Source: Tilletiaria anomala UBC 951 (taxonomy: Eukaryota > Basidiomycota > Exobasidiomycetes > Georgefischeriales > Tilletiariaceae). Taken from it: a stretch of 64,000 nt of DNA. Shown piece by piece: positions 45,688-57,794 of this stretch. The DNA is taken from assembly GCF_000711695.1 (NCBI RefSeq), contig NW_013546973.1, positions 1 to 64,000 of the forward strand. Reading direction: 5' to 3'. The translations under genes were made by a program, and so were the position numbers. A model generated the notes under the pieces. It made no database searches and had not been told where the DNA came from. It saw only the letters and a program-made list of their open reading frames with translations. Numbering within the stretch: the first letter of the stretch is position 1; every line of letters begins with the position of its first letter.

Positions 45688-46771
45688 GATGGCGGTAGTC
45701 TGTTGGGGTCCCTGGTGACGTGAGGATGATCAACGAGTAGTCTCGCTGCACTTGTAACTTGTCAGGCGGAAGACTTCGATATCAGATGCAAGCAACCGAG
45801 CAGAACAGTCCACAAGCAGATTGATGCGCAGCATGGGCGTCCGTCGGCTTTGTCTTGAGGGTTTTCAGCTTAACAGCAAGCAATCCCTCCGTGGGTGGTG
45901 GTGGCTGAGAGCCTGGATTGCTGCAGGATGGGGGGAAACGGAGGAGATGAGTTGCGGCCAAAGGGGAAAAAATCGCAATCACGGAACTCGGAAAAGACGT
46001 GGAAACGACCGTGGGGGGGCAGCCTTAGGCCTAGGCCCAAAGAACTAATGCAAAATCTCGGTGCCACCCCGCGTTTGCTGCGCCGATGGAACTCCGGTGA
46101 CACAGCGGCGTGGGCGCCAGGTGGAGTGGTGATATGATGGACAATGATATGGTGACGACGGAACGCGAGAGGAGGAAGGAAGCGGGATTACGACACCGAA
46201 TACATGATAGTTCGCCTGGATTCCAACACCGGCATTGCTCTCGCAGGCAACAGTTGTGGCTGTGGCTGGATGCAGAAGGGGTTCGCCAGATGCAGAGCGC
46301 ACATCCGACCAGTATCCCACCTGTGCACCACGGGTTACGTACATAGAACGTTTGAAGGGACGCCAAGTCCGGGTGAGGGTTGAGCGTCACTGCGTCACCA
46401 AAAGGTCCACCGGACAGCATTCTTGACGTGCATTTGTATGTTCAATTCAAATCCCATCGGCTCATCGACTTGGTCCGCCGGGGCTCCTCATCCCATTGGA
46501 ATCAGAATGATCGATGTAGCATCAGGGCACACACACATAAGAGAGCTGGACCGATTTGGACTGGATGACACCATCTTTCGAACATTTGTAAGGACCAACG
46601 CACCTACAATTCACATACCATGGTTCGCGCAAGTTCTGGATGAGCTTATATATAGGCAGGCTCTCCTGCACACCAGACTCCCGTTTCCTCTCCCCTTAAT
46701 CCAGCAACCATCATTTTCCTTCTTGTCTTGCCCGCTTAAACTACTCTTCGGACTACTTCAACGCCGTGTCC
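45688..46771. other. Divergent intergenic region
   Basis: 1.08 kb between the starts of RLP24 (-) and the secreted protein (+). It has a G-rich run near 46010-46020 and the TATA-like box listed separately. Frames on both strands up to about 130 codons show no family features and overlap each other. Confidence 0.5.
46647..46656 (+). promoter_or_regulatory. TATA-like box upstream of secreted protein gene
   Basis: TATATATAGG, about 116 bp before the ATG at 46772, followed by a pyrimidine-rich tract (CTCCCC, TTCCTTCTTG) of the kind seen before fungal transcription starts. Such a strong TATA box is uncommon near the other genes here and would suit an inducible gene. Inferred from position and sequence only. 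Confidence 0.5.
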
Positions 46772-47570
46772 ATGCTAGAAGCGACTGCACTTATGGCCCT
46801 CTCCGGCGCAGCGGCGTTCGTCAGCGCCTCTCCAATTGTGCCCCTCTCGATTCGAGATTCGACGAGCTCTTTCCCGGCCAACTGCAAGCTGCTCTCCAAG
46901 CCGGCGTATCTCGGCTTCAACACGTCTAGTATCGGCATCTACAACGATGGCACCCCGCAACTCTATCTAGGCTTTGAAGAATCTCCTTACGGTGGTCTCG
47001 AAGAACTGCAGAGCACGCTCAAGGTTGCCCACTATCCCTCCTTCTTCTTCCTGCCGTATGGCTGCGACCACACCTACGATGGCGGAGTGGGCAAAGGATC
47101 CGTTCAAACATACACCGGGTGAGCAGTGTCACAAGCATACCTCTCGACGTTTGTACCCGACATGCTGACATCCTCCACCCACGGTCGTTCCCTTTTCTAG
47201 CTACCTCTCGGACCCCATTATCCCCGGCAACTGCATTGGTGTCAGCGCGCTTAAGTCGCAAAATGCCACGCTCGTCTCCTCGCCGTGCGACTTTTCGTCC
47301 GGTAGCGTGCAAGCCAGCCAGAAGTTCCAATTCTCCTCCAGCACGTTCTTCAAATACCAGGTCGTGTCCTTCCTCGGCGACAACGCGAGCCCGGCGAATG
47401 CAGACTTCCAAGAGCAGCACACGGGCTACAGCTTTGCGGTCAGCGGCTACAAATTCTACATAAACTACGACCCTGCCAACAAGGCGCCCAAGGGACTAGC
47501 GTATGATTTGGCTTTTGACGATGGCTGGACCCAACAGGCGAGCTACTCCCATGACTTGGCTGGCTTGTGA
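46772..47570 (+). CDS. Small secreted protein of unknown function
   Basis: I do not recognise this protein. Two exons, 46772-47118 and 47201-47570, give 238 residues. The N-terminus MLEATALMALSGAAAFVSAS is a good signal peptide with likely cleavage after ASA or ASP; ATG 46793 would also leave a shorter signal. The mature part has at least four Cys (NCKLL, YGCDHTYDGG, NCIGVS, SPCDFSSG), aromatic and Ser-rich beta-like segments and no transmembrane region or GPI-like tail (ends HDLAGL). It looks like an extracellular beta-rich protein. The intron joins TYTG and YLSDPIIPG with GTGAGC...CTAG. A TATA-like box lies 116 bp upstream. The codon use is C-rich, like that of its downstream neighbours, which suggests good expression. 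Confidence 0.75.
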
Positions 47571-48156
47571 GGCGGCACCTTGCATGCCCATTGCGCACCC
47601 CTGTATAGAATAATATAATACAACACTTTGTCATGGACAATCCAACTTCAATATTACTCCGAGCGACGCAGCAAGTTTGATATCATGGCAAGTCCACCAG
47701 TGGCTAATACTTGAATAAAGACAACGTGGGGTTTCCGACTTGTCATGGGCGCTGTAACGCTGTTCTTGGCATCTATTTGCTCGCGCCTTGATGTTCGGCT
47801 CCCCGTTCGGCTCAACAACTCGGCTCTCGGGCACTTGACTCCCCGGGCCTCTGTGCTGCAATAGGCGCATCCGCACACTCTCCAACTTCCACCTCTGGCC
47901 CCGCAATACTGCTGAACCTCAGCTTGCTGCCTGGGGCAATCCAATCCTCGTTCTTATGGAGCCGATATATATATATATATATATATATATAGAGGCCTTC
48001 GAGGGACCCGACAGATGTGCAATGGAAAGGGTGTTTGCATCTCATCTGTGATCTTCCTCTTTGTATCAGTCCTCCCTCTCCAAAAGGCAGTGGCAGTTCG
48101 CTTGAGAAATTCTTCCCCGCTCCTCCCTAGGCTACCATCACTCACATCTACAGATC
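47571..48156. other. Intergenic region
   Basis: 586 bp between two + strand genes, holding a dinucleotide repeat near its right end (listed) and no recognisable exon. Confidence 0.5.
47965..47991. repeat. (AT)13 microsatellite
   Basis: Perfect alternating AT for 27 nt, about 165 bp before the ATG of the FAD-binding dehydrogenase. It can form a self-complementary structure and probably varies in length. Confidence 0.95.
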
Positions 48157-50104
48157 ATGGTACAAACAGCCACCGACCCTGCGGCTTCATCCGCAGCCAA
48201 TGCGGTCGCCACGAGCAAAACTCCTTCATCAGCCAACAGCAGTCGATCTGCCTCTACAGCGGCTTCCTCCGTTGACCAACCTGCTGGCGGCGACGCAGTC
48301 ATCATCGTCGGCGGCGGCCTGGCTGGGCTGGCGGCGGCGTACGAAATCACGCGTGGCGGCCGCAAGGTGATAATAGTCGACCAGGAGCCGGAGCAGAACC
48401 TCGGTGGCCAGGCGTGGTGGTGAGTGCAGAAACATGTGCAGGAAAATCTCGATCGGAAGAGATGTATTGACCGCTATATCCAGGTCGCTTGGTGGCTTGT
48501 TTCTCATCGACACGCCCGAGCAGCGACGCCTAGGCATCAAAGACACGTATGAACTCGCTCGGCGCGACTGGTTCAATAGCGCGCAATTTGACAAAATCGA
48601 TACGGAAGACAAGTGGGCTGTGCAATGGGCCGAAGAGTATCTCAAGTTTGCCGCAGGCCCAATGAGAGAATACCTCAGCAAACTCGGCATCAAGCTTACC
48701 TTCAACGTCGGCTGGGCAGAGCGCGGGAGTGGCGACGCAAGCGGACACGGTAACTCTGTCCCTCGCTTCCATGTCGCGTGGGGTACCGGTACGGACATTG
48801 TGCGCGTATTCAGAGATCCAGTTCTGGCTGCAGCGAAGGATGGCCTTGTCGAGTTCAAGTTCCGGCATCGAGTCGACGAGCTGCTGCTAGAAGATGGAAA
48901 GTGCGTGGGCGTTAAGGGGGTCGTGCTAGAACCGTCAGATGTCGAGCGCGGTGCCCAGTCCTCTCGCAAAATCGTCGGCGATTTCCAATTGAAGGGACGT
49001 GCGGTCGTTGTCTCGTCTGGTGGCATTGGAGGCAGCCCAGATCTGATCCGCGAGATGTGGCCGCAAGATAAGCTTGGGAAATGCCCCCAGAACATGGTGC
49101 TTGGCGTACCTCATCACGTGGACGGAAGGATGCTCAAGATTTCCCAGCACGCGGGTGCACGGGCTGTCAATGCAGGGCGGTTCTGGTTCTACACAGAAGG
49201 CATGAAGAATTGGAACCCCATTTGGCCCAACCACGGCATCCGTGTCATTCCGGGGCCCTCGTCGCTATGGCTCGACGCGACAGGCAAGCGACTTCCGGCG
49301 CCATTGTTCCCCGGATGCGACACGATTGCGACGTTCAAGCATATCCTCAAGACTGGGTACGACTACACATGGTTTGTTCTCGACCAGACCATCATTCAAA
49401 AAGAATTTGCCTTGTCCGGCAGTGAGCAGAACCCGGACCTGACGGGCAAGAGTTTGTTGATGTTGCTCTCGCGCGTGCTCCGGGGGGCCGAACCGGTGAA
49501 GAAGTTCATGCAGCACGGCGAAGACTTTGTCGTGCGGGACACGCTTGACGAGCTTGTTGTCGGAATGAACGAGTTGGCGACCAAGTCCGGGCGGGGGCCC
49601 TCGGAGCCGATCAAGTACGAGGACGTGCTCAAGATCGTGCAGGACCGCGACGAGCAGGTCCCGAACGGGTACAGTAAGGACGCGCAGATGATGCTCATCA
49701 ATAATGCGCGCTCGTACTGGGCCGAGCGCATCGGTCGTGTGGCCAAGCCGCACAGAATCCTAGACCCGGCGCACAAGCCTCTCATCGCGGTGCGCATGAA
49801 CTTGATTTCACGCAAGACGCTTGGCGGGCTGCAGACCAATCTGGACGCGCAGGTGCTACGCGAGGATGGCGAGACGCCCATCGAGGGACTCTACGCTGCT
49901 GGGGAGGTCGCCGGGTTTGGAGGCGGCGGTGTCATGGGCTACAAGTGGGTTTTTCTCCTGGTGCCTGGTTCCTATTTGATGAAGACATCGGCTCATCAAC
50001 AGCTCTATGCACTTTTTATGTCTCACAGCGCGCTCGAAGGCTCGTTCTTGACTGGCTGCATCTTCAGTGGGCGTGCGGCTGGCCTGGCACTTGCCAAGGC
50101 GTAA
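48157..50104 (+). CDS. FAD-binding dehydrogenase, bacterial PRK12834-like
   Basis: Flavoprotein of the fumarate reductase / 3-ketosteroid dehydrogenase superfamily, closest in pattern to the bacterial 'putative FAD-binding dehydrogenase' group. Three exons, 48157-48419, 48484-49944 and 50029-50104, give 599 residues. After an Ala/Ser-rich leader of about 45 residues comes the dinucleotide fold AVIIVGGGLAGLAAAYEI and the FAD-contact IIVDQEPEQNLGGQA. The group's signatures follow almost unbroken: FLIDTPEQRRLGIKDTYELA, GWAERGSG, GHGNSVPRFHVAWGTG, NWNPIWPNHGIRVIPGPSS, EFALSGSEQNPDLTGKS, AKPHRILDPAHKPLIAVRMN, RKTLGGLQTN and GLYAAGEVAGFGGGGVMGY. The final exon (ALEGSFLTGCIFSGRAAG) closes the FAD domain. 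The substrate is not known even for the bacterial group. The leader is not clearly a targeting signal. Confidence 0.93.
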
Positions 50105-52335
50105 GGGCCACCGCTGCACGCTTCGCAGCATCAAGGTCTGGTTTGTGAACCATACAAAATTCGGCCGCCATGCGCCATTGTTGATGGTGTTATGGACAAT
50201 TGTAGCATGGCATTCTAGCTAAGGCAAACCCTTTGCGAAGTAGAGGTGTGTGGTCGTCAGAACAAATCAGATCACCTTCGACATGCGTGAAGCTCGGACG
50301 CATGCGGCATGCTGCAATCATTGATGTCTCGCAGCTTCACAACAGCAACCAGATGAACAGGGACTCGGACCTTAAGCGGCAAGTCAGACACGAGGCAGCT
50401 ATGAGCGAAAAAAAAGCATTCATGCTACTGTCGCATTTCCACCTGGCTAAACAAAGGAAGTTTGGCACTGTGGTGCACAATATCAGTAATGTCTTTGGGC
50501 TTGGACGGCGCGTTTAAAACGAATCGTACGCTATTCGTAGGTCTTACGATGACACATCTATTAGATGTGATGACGAGCGGCTCGTTGTTACCAGTGAGGC
50601 GGTGCAGGTAGACATCAGAACGGCGATCAATACAACAGACCTTACCTCGTTTATGAACTGTAGTCGCAAGCATCATTGAAGCGCCGTCAGAGGCGTGCAG
50701 AAACCGGGTTTCGACCTCAACAAAGTTATATTCGCAGGTGTACCCGTGTGTTGATGACGTTGAACAATTCATGTACAGTGGTAGCGCCTTTGAAGCCCAG
50801 AAGACTTGGTGATACGTTGCATATAGGACGGAAGGTGTAACCTCCAACTGTCGAACCATCCCGGCTCTACACGCCAAACCTCTGTTGACAAAAATAAGCA
50901 GCACATGGCGCGGAACCGAAGTAGTGACGCACGCAGCAACAGAAGTAGGCATTTTGATCTGACGCTGCTGGGATTGTTGTCCAGAAGGAAAGCATCTCGG
51001 ATCTCGACTTGCGACAGGTGCAACCAGTGTGTGGTCTGCTGCACGGTTGTCTTAAGCAGTCGATGCTGCCACGGCTTGCGCCGTCCACCCGGCTGAATTC
51101 CTCATCTCGATAGGGGAATACAGATGATCTACATACAAACGATGACGCGGTGACGTTTTCATGAACTTGCCATGAAGAGAGAGGACGAGAAAGATGGGAA
51201 AGTACTGGTGTCATGTTGTATCGTGGCATCATTTTGATATCCGGGGAATGGAGGCAAGATCGAGAAAAGGGAGGTTAGGCCTTGAGAGTAATATCAGAAT
51301 GCCATCAGTGACTCATCCCCAGCACAATCGAGCCAAGAGACTGCCATTCCAGGGGAAAAAAAGGCCTGGTCAGCTCGGCCCCTGCCCTTTCAGGCGGCCG
51401 AATTTGTTAATGTCCGAGTTAGCTTACTTTCCGAATTCCGACCCCCTTTGATAGATTGACTCACTTCGCCAGGGGAGGCTTGCCACAGGTGCAGGGCCGA
51501 GCATCAATACTCTGTTCATGTGCACATTGTTTTGCTTAGCCCCCCCTGGCGGCTGCGCATTGGAGCGTTCTGTGCTGGCTTACGCAGCTTTGAGCGGGTT
51601 AGGGCTTCCGCCCGAGTTTGCAGCCAGAGACGGTAAAAGAATAGAAATCCCTGATAGAACATTGGCCAATTGTTTTGTTTCAATTTTCAGAACTTCCCAA
51701 AAACGCGCCGTTCTGTCACTGGGGTCTATGAGGCACTTTCGGCAGATATGTTCCGGTTCCCACCCACCCATGGCGCCAGTGTGCGGGCCGATTGGTTTCC
51801 ATGCTGGGTGTTCCTCAACTTCGAGTCAGCAGCCGCGTCGGACGTCCATGGCTTCGTATGTCCATCTCCCCCCTTGTTTTCCCAGTCCCGCGGACTTTAC
51901 GAGAACTCATCGTCCCGCTCTTCCGGACGAAGTGAATTGTTGTGATTGTGAACTGGAAAGTTTGGATGCGCTGTGCTTCGTTAAGCCTGGCTGCTCCGCG
52001 GTCTCTGCATGTATGACTGACTAGCTGCGCAAAGCTGAACTGATTGATCTCTGTTGTACGGAGACGGCCCCCGGTGGGTCGAGTCAATCGACTGTCTGCA
52101 AACTCGTGATGCGCCTGCTTGTGGATGAAACTGTTTATGCGCAGTGGCTGTTTGGAAGCTTGGACCACCGTGATGACAAGGAACATCCCCCATCGACAAT
52201 AGAAATACGACGCAGAAACGTTCCCATTTGGTTGGATCCCAATCTTGTTCCCCTCAAGGACACCACCTTAAGACCACCTCCTCGTCGTCTTACTATAGCT
52301 CCTGTACGGCCAGCAAGCACAAGAAGTCTTGCGCG
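50105..52335. other. 2.2-kb intergenic region upstream of ABC transporter
   Basis: No gene recognised. Frames up to about 175 codons occur on both strands and overlap; none has family features. Around 51994-52001 TCCGCGGT differs at one base from the yeast PDR element TCCGCGGA, and pyrimidine-rich sequence from about 52255 leads to the ATG. The length suggests a complex promoter, common for PDR transporter genes, but that is inference. Confidence 0.45.
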
Positions 52336-55300
52336 ATGTCCGCACCAGGAGACGCTCAGCCCAGTGGCAGGGTTGTTGGCGGCGGCGCCCCCGGCGCCAT
52401 GGGAGATGAGAGCAGAGCTGTCTCTACGCCAAACAACAGCGATGACGGCATCAACGTCGAGCAGGCAAAGCGTCAATTCGACGAGCTCGAGAAACAACTT
52501 GCGCAAGAGAGCGAAAAGTTTGTGCTGAGGATGTGTCTTTCATTTTCCGGGCCCGTCAATTGCTGACACCATTTGACTGACTCCTTTACAGATTCCTCGC
52601 CGAGACGGGCGGCAGCGATATTGAAAAGAATGGCTCCGACGCCGAGGTGTTCAACCTCCGGGAGTGGCTCGCTGGAGCTGAGGAGAAAGGCCGCGAAGCT
52701 GGCATGAAACGCAAGTCGCTCGGTGTCAGCTGGGGTGATTTGGGCGTCATCGGAGCCGCATCGGTGGCTCTGAACGTTCCGACGATCCCGTCCATGGCGC
52801 TTTTTGAGATCATCGGTCCCATCTTCGGCATTTTGAAGATGGTTGGCATCAACCTGATGAAGCCCAAGACGCGTCACTTGCTCGAGGGGTTTTCCGGCGT
52901 CGCTCGACCAGGCGAGATGGTCCTCGTCCTTGGCCGTCCCGGCGCAGGCTGCAGCACTTTCCTCAAAACGATCGCCAATCAGCGCACTGGCTTCATCGAC
53001 ACAGAGGGCGATGTCCATTACGGCGGCATCAGTGCCCAGGATATGAGCAAGCGCTACCGTGGCGAAGTCACGTACTGCGAGGAGGACGACATGCACCACG
53101 CGACACTGACCGTGCAGCGAACGATCGACTTTGCCTTGCGCGTCAAACAAACCAGCCAGAAATTCCCAGATAGCACGCGCAAGACGTTCCGAAAAACGAT
53201 TCGCGACGCTTTGCTGCAGATGTTTAACATTCCTCACACCAAGCACACACTTGTTGGCAGCCCAACTGTGCGAGGAGTTTCTGGCGGTGAGCGCAAGCGC
53301 GTCTCAATCATCGAGGCCCTCGCTACCGGCGCCTCGGTCCTGTGCTGGGACAATGCCACGCGCGGTCTCGACGCGTCTACCGCGCTCGACTACGCCAAGG
53401 CAATCCGCGTGCTCACAGATGTCATGGGGACCACCTCGTTCCTCACGGCGTACCAGGCATCCGAGGGTATTTGGGAGCAGTGCGACAAGGTCATTATCAT
53501 CGATGAAGGCCGCTGCGTCTACTTTGGTCCACGCGCCGAGGCGCGTCAGTACTTTATCAACCTTGGCTTTGGCGACCGTCCGCGCCAGACGTCGGCTGAC
53601 TATGTGACAGGCTGCACGGACAGGTACGAGCGCATCTTCCAGGAGGGCCGCAGCGAGGCTGACGTGCCCACTTCGCCCGAGGAGCTCGAGAAGGCCTACC
53701 GCGCCAGCCGCTTCTTCCAGGAGGCCATGGACGAAAAAGCGCAGTTCGATAAGGCCGTGCAGGCCGAGGAGAAGGAGCGCGCAGATGAATTCAGGGTGGC
53801 CGTCATGGAGCAGAAACACCCTGGCACTGGCAGGAAGAGCCAGTACACCGTCTCGTTTGCCCAGCAAGTCTACGCGCTCTGGCTCCGCCAGATGCAGATG
53901 ATCATCGGCGATAAGTTTGACATTTGTATGTCCTACATTACCTCCATCGTCATCGCCCTCTTGGCTGGCGGCCTCTTCTTTGAACTGCCCACCAACTCGG
54001 CAGGCCTCTTCACTCGCGGCGGTGTCCTCTTCATCTTGCTCCTTTTTAACGCGCTTAGTGCATTTGCCGAATTGGTGAGTTCCGTTTCTGCGTCCTCCAT
54101 CGACAAAGCCCGCTGTTGACGTATAACAATCTCCTCGCTCCACCTGATGCACAGCCAAGCCAAATGCTAGGACGGCCGATCCTCGCTCGACAGGCTTCTT
54201 TCGCATTTTATCGTCCCTCAGCTTTGATGGTTGCACAACTCCTCGCGGACTTCCCATTCGGCATTCCCCGCGCGACGCTGTTTGTCATCATCCTCTACTT
54301 TATGGCTGGTTTGCACCGCTCTGCAGGCGCCTTCTTCACGGTGCGTTTCCTCGACCCAAAACGGGCAAGCCCCCTTCTACTTGAATATCAACACTGACAC
54401 GGAATTTATCATGTCTCATCCGCAGGCTTGGCTCATCGTGCTAGTGTCTTATTACGCCTTCCGAGCGCTGTTCTCGCTCTTCGGCACGATCACGCGCAAC
54501 TTCTTCTCTGCGGCTCGTCTCGCGGCGTCTGTCATGGCCGCGCTCACGCTCTGGGCAGGCTACGTGGTTCCGCAAGCGGCAATGGCAAGGTGGCTCTTCT
54601 GGATCAGCTATATTAATCCTATTTTCTACGCATTTGAAGGTATGATGATCAACGAGTTCCAACACACCAACTTCACGTGCGATGGTGCGCAGGTGCTTCC
54701 CAGCGGCCCTAACTACCCAAGCGGTATCGGCCCAAATCAGGTATGCACCGTCGCAGGTGCTAAGCCCGGGTCCGACATTATCGTCGGTCTCGACTACCTG
54801 CGAGTGGCGTTCGGATACGAAAAGGCGCATCTCTGGCGCAATGTCGGCATCCTCTTCGCCTTCCTCATTGGCCTCATCGTCATCACTTGCGCCGCGATTG
54901 AGCTGATGGACCAAGGCGCATTCGCATCGGCCATGACTGTCAAGAAGGTGCCGAGCGAGGAAGAGAAGGCGCTCAACAAGCGGCTTGAGGACCGGCGCAG
55001 TGATATTGCTAACAAGGTCGATACGAAGCTCGAAGTCCACGGACAGTCGTTCACCTGGTCCAAGCTCAATTACACGGTGCCGGTCAAAGGCGGCCAAAAG
55101 CAGCTGCTTGACAATGTCGACGGCTTTGTCGTGCCCGGCACCATGACTGCACTCATGGGTTCCTCGGGTGCGGGGAAGACGACGCTGTTGGACGTTCTTG
55201 CGGACCGCAAGAATATTGGTGTCATCAAGGGCGACCGTCTGATCGAGGGCAAGAATATCGACACTTCGTTCCAGCGTCAGTGCGGCTACGCGGAGCAGCA

Positions 55301-57279
55301 GGACATCCACGAGCCGATGTGCTCGGTGCGCGAAGCGCTGCGCTTCAGCGCGTACCTGCGCCAGCCATACCACGTGCCCAAGGAGGAGAAGGACCGGTAC
55401 GTCGAGGAGATCATTGAGCTGCTCGAGCTGTCGGACCTCGCGGACGCGATCATTGGCTACCCTGGATTTGGCCTCGGCGTTGGAGACCGCAAGCGCGTGA
55501 CGATCGGCGTCGAGCTGGCGGCTAAGCCGGAGATGCTGCTGTTCCTGGACGAGCCGACCAGTGGCCTCGACGGGCAGTCGGCGTTTACGATTGTGCGTGT
55601 ACTCAAGAAGCTGTGCGATGCTGGCCAGACGATTCTGTGCACCATCCACCAGCCCAGTGCGCTGCTGTTCGAGACGGTGAGTAAGGGGCGCGATGCCTGT
55701 GTCCTTTCGGGAGTCAGTCGCTGATAGGTTTGATTTGTTGCTTTTACCGCAGTTTGATCGTCTGCTGCTGCTTGAGCGCGGAGGTCGGACGGTGTACTTC
55801 GGGCCGATTGGCAAGGATGGCAAGCAGGTGATCGACTACTTTGCGGCGCGGGGCGCGCAGTGCCCGGCTACGACGAACCCGGCCGAGTACATGTTGGACG
55901 CGATCGGCGCGGGGAGCCAGCCGCGGGTCGGGAGCAAGGACTGGGCGGACCACTACCTGGAGTCAGAGTTGTATCAGGAGAACCTGCGGCGGATCGACGA
56001 GATCAACGCTGCAGGGCGCGGCAAGCCAACGCCGGAGGACCGGCGGACGGAGTACGCGACGCCGTGGATGGTCCAGTTCAAGGTCGTGCTGGATCGGACA
56101 ATGCTGTCAACGTGGCGCCAACCAGCGTATCAGTACACACGTGTGTTCCAACACCTGATGTTTGCGCTCCTGACCGGCCTGCTATTCCTTCAGCTCGGCG
56201 ACAATCTCAGCTCGCTGCAGTACCGCGTCTTTGTCATCTTCATGCTCGCAATCATTCCCGCCATCATCCTCGCACAGATTATGCCCTTCTGGATCACCAA
56301 CCGGTCCGTCTGGATCCGCGAGGAGACGAGCAAGACGTTCTCAGGTGCGCCCTCGCTCTCTTTTCACGTGCCGTGCTCTACACGTAACAATGATTGGGAT
56401 GCTGACCGGTCTATCTCTCTCTTGTGTGCGACGGATGACAGGCACGGTGTTTGCAGTGACGCAGATCATCAGCGAGCTGCCGTACGCGCTGGTGTGCTCG
56501 GTTATCTTTTTTGTGCTACTCTACTATCTGACAGGCTTTAACACGTCGTCAGACCGTGCGGCCTACTTCTTTATCATGGTCTTCATCGTCGAGTGAGTCG
56601 ACCCCTGCAGACAGCCTGGCGTGTGTGACTTGGCTGCCCTTTACTGACTACGAGGGGTGTGGATATGTTGTGCGATCAACAGGCTGTGGGCAATCACGAC
56701 AGGCAGTGCGGTCGCGTCGTTCAGCAAGAGCATCTACTTTAGCACGCTGTTTGTGCCGTTCATCATCGTGATCCTGACACTAACGTGCGGCGTGCTGAGC
56801 CCACCGCAGGCGATGTCGAACTCGCTGTACTCAAAGTTCTTCTACAACCTCAACCCAATGCGCTTTGCAATCAGCCCGCTGATCGCGAACGAGTTCCACG
56901 GGCTGCAGTTGCGCTGCAGCGCGAGCGAGCTGATCCCGTTCACGCCACCAGCAGGGCAGACGTGTGCGCAGTGGGCGGCGCCGTACATTGCCATGGCGGG
57001 AGGCTACCTGCAGCAGCCGGACGCGCGAGACGTGTGCCGCTACTGCACCTTCTCCAGCGGTGACGAGTTCATGGTGCCATTTGGGATTCATTTCAGCGAG
57101 CGCGGCCGGGACGCGGGCATCATGATCGCGTTCATCGCTTTCAACACTGTCGTCACGATGCTGTGCACCAAGTACCTGCGTGAGTGCGGTGGCTTCCGCT
57201 GGTAGTGCCCGAGACGGGCATGGCTTGCTGACTGACTCCCTCTACTTTCTATGCACAAAAAGGCTTCTCGAACCGCTGA
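52336..57279 (+). CDS. PDR-type ABC transporter (ABCG, full size)
   Basis: Plasma-membrane efflux pump of the fungal pleiotropic drug resistance group, order NBD-TMD-NBD-TMD. Eight exons: 52336-52517, 52592-54074, 54155-54340, 54426-55676, 55753-56344, 56442-56592, 56683-57179 and 57263-57279, giving 1452 residues, normal for PDR. NBD1 has the group's degenerate Walker A GRPGAGCSTFLK (near 175), signature VSGGERKRVSI and altered Walker B LCWDNATRGLD. NBD2 has a canonical Walker A GSSGAGKTTLLD (near 861) and Walker B LLFLDEPTSGLDG, but the signature is LGVGDRKRVTIGVEL. So, as in other fungal PDR pumps, each composite site is asymmetric. An extracellular Cys-containing loop follows TM5 and another (QTCAQW, CRYCTF) precedes the last TM. 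The end is ambiguous: without the last splice it reads RECGGFRW and stops at 57205; with GTGAGT and a CTGAC branch it ends LRFSNR at 57279. Strongly C-ending codons suggest high expression. Confidence 0.95.
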
Positions 57280-57634
57280 ACATGTTGACGAGCCCAGGCA
57301 TGGTTGCGTGCCAATGCCCGGCGCGCCCCGCCCCGGCCCCGCAGGGGTGGAGAAGGGTCCGGGCTCTGTTGCTGGTCACCATCACTACGTGCACCACATC
57401 ACACCACGATACATACACGCGTTTCCGCGCCATCCTACGCGACACCCCTTTGAATAAAAGGACCATCTGGTACCGACTCGCATTGTGTTTTGTTGCGCTG
57501 CTTGCATGTATACTTGGCGCGCTCTTGTTTGACATGTAGAAGACCGGTTTCTGTCTCGTGCAATCCATATCCAGGTTACGATCCAATGCAAATGCAAAGC
57601 GCTCGCTGTTAGTGCGCGTGTGCCAAGCAATATA

Positions 57635-57664
57635 TATCTATCTATTTATATAAATAGATAGATA
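57635..57664. repeat. 30-bp perfect palindrome
   Basis: A perfect self-complementary sequence centred at 57649/57650, built of TATC/GATA units around TTTATATAAA, with no loop. It lies about 355 bp after the ABC transporter stop. It could extrude as a cruciform or act as a two-fold protein site; GATA motifs occur on both arms. Confidence 0.9.
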
Positions 57665-57714
57665 GTCGGGCTGGCGGCACCCACGCGCGGACACGGCCAG
57701 CGAGCCACTCACTA

Positions 57715-57794
57715 CATAAATGCATATATCCATGCATTCATGTATAAATAAATAAATCCATTGATATATAATGCATATAAAATATATATATACA
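57715..57794. repeat. AT-rich low-complexity tract
   Basis: About 80 nt made almost only of A and T in short ATA, CATT and AAAT units, between two GC-rich genes. No coding sense. Confidence 0.7.

Noticed and set aside
51994-52001. PDR element (TCCGCGGA-like) upstream of the ABC transporter
   Set aside because: One mismatch, a single copy, and the yeast Pdr1/Pdr3 system is not known to be conserved in basidiomycetes; too weak to list.
53304-55823. Long - strand frames (317 and 460 codons) opposite the ABC transporter
   Set aside because: They mirror a gene with strongly C/G-ending codons, which removes stops from the opposite strand; they cross true introns and show no family motif.
57280-57539. 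Extra C-terminal transmembrane exon of the ABC transporter
   Set aside because: The frame ends in a hydrophobic stretch, but the transporter already has its last membrane segment, and the frame cannot be joined without breaking phase.
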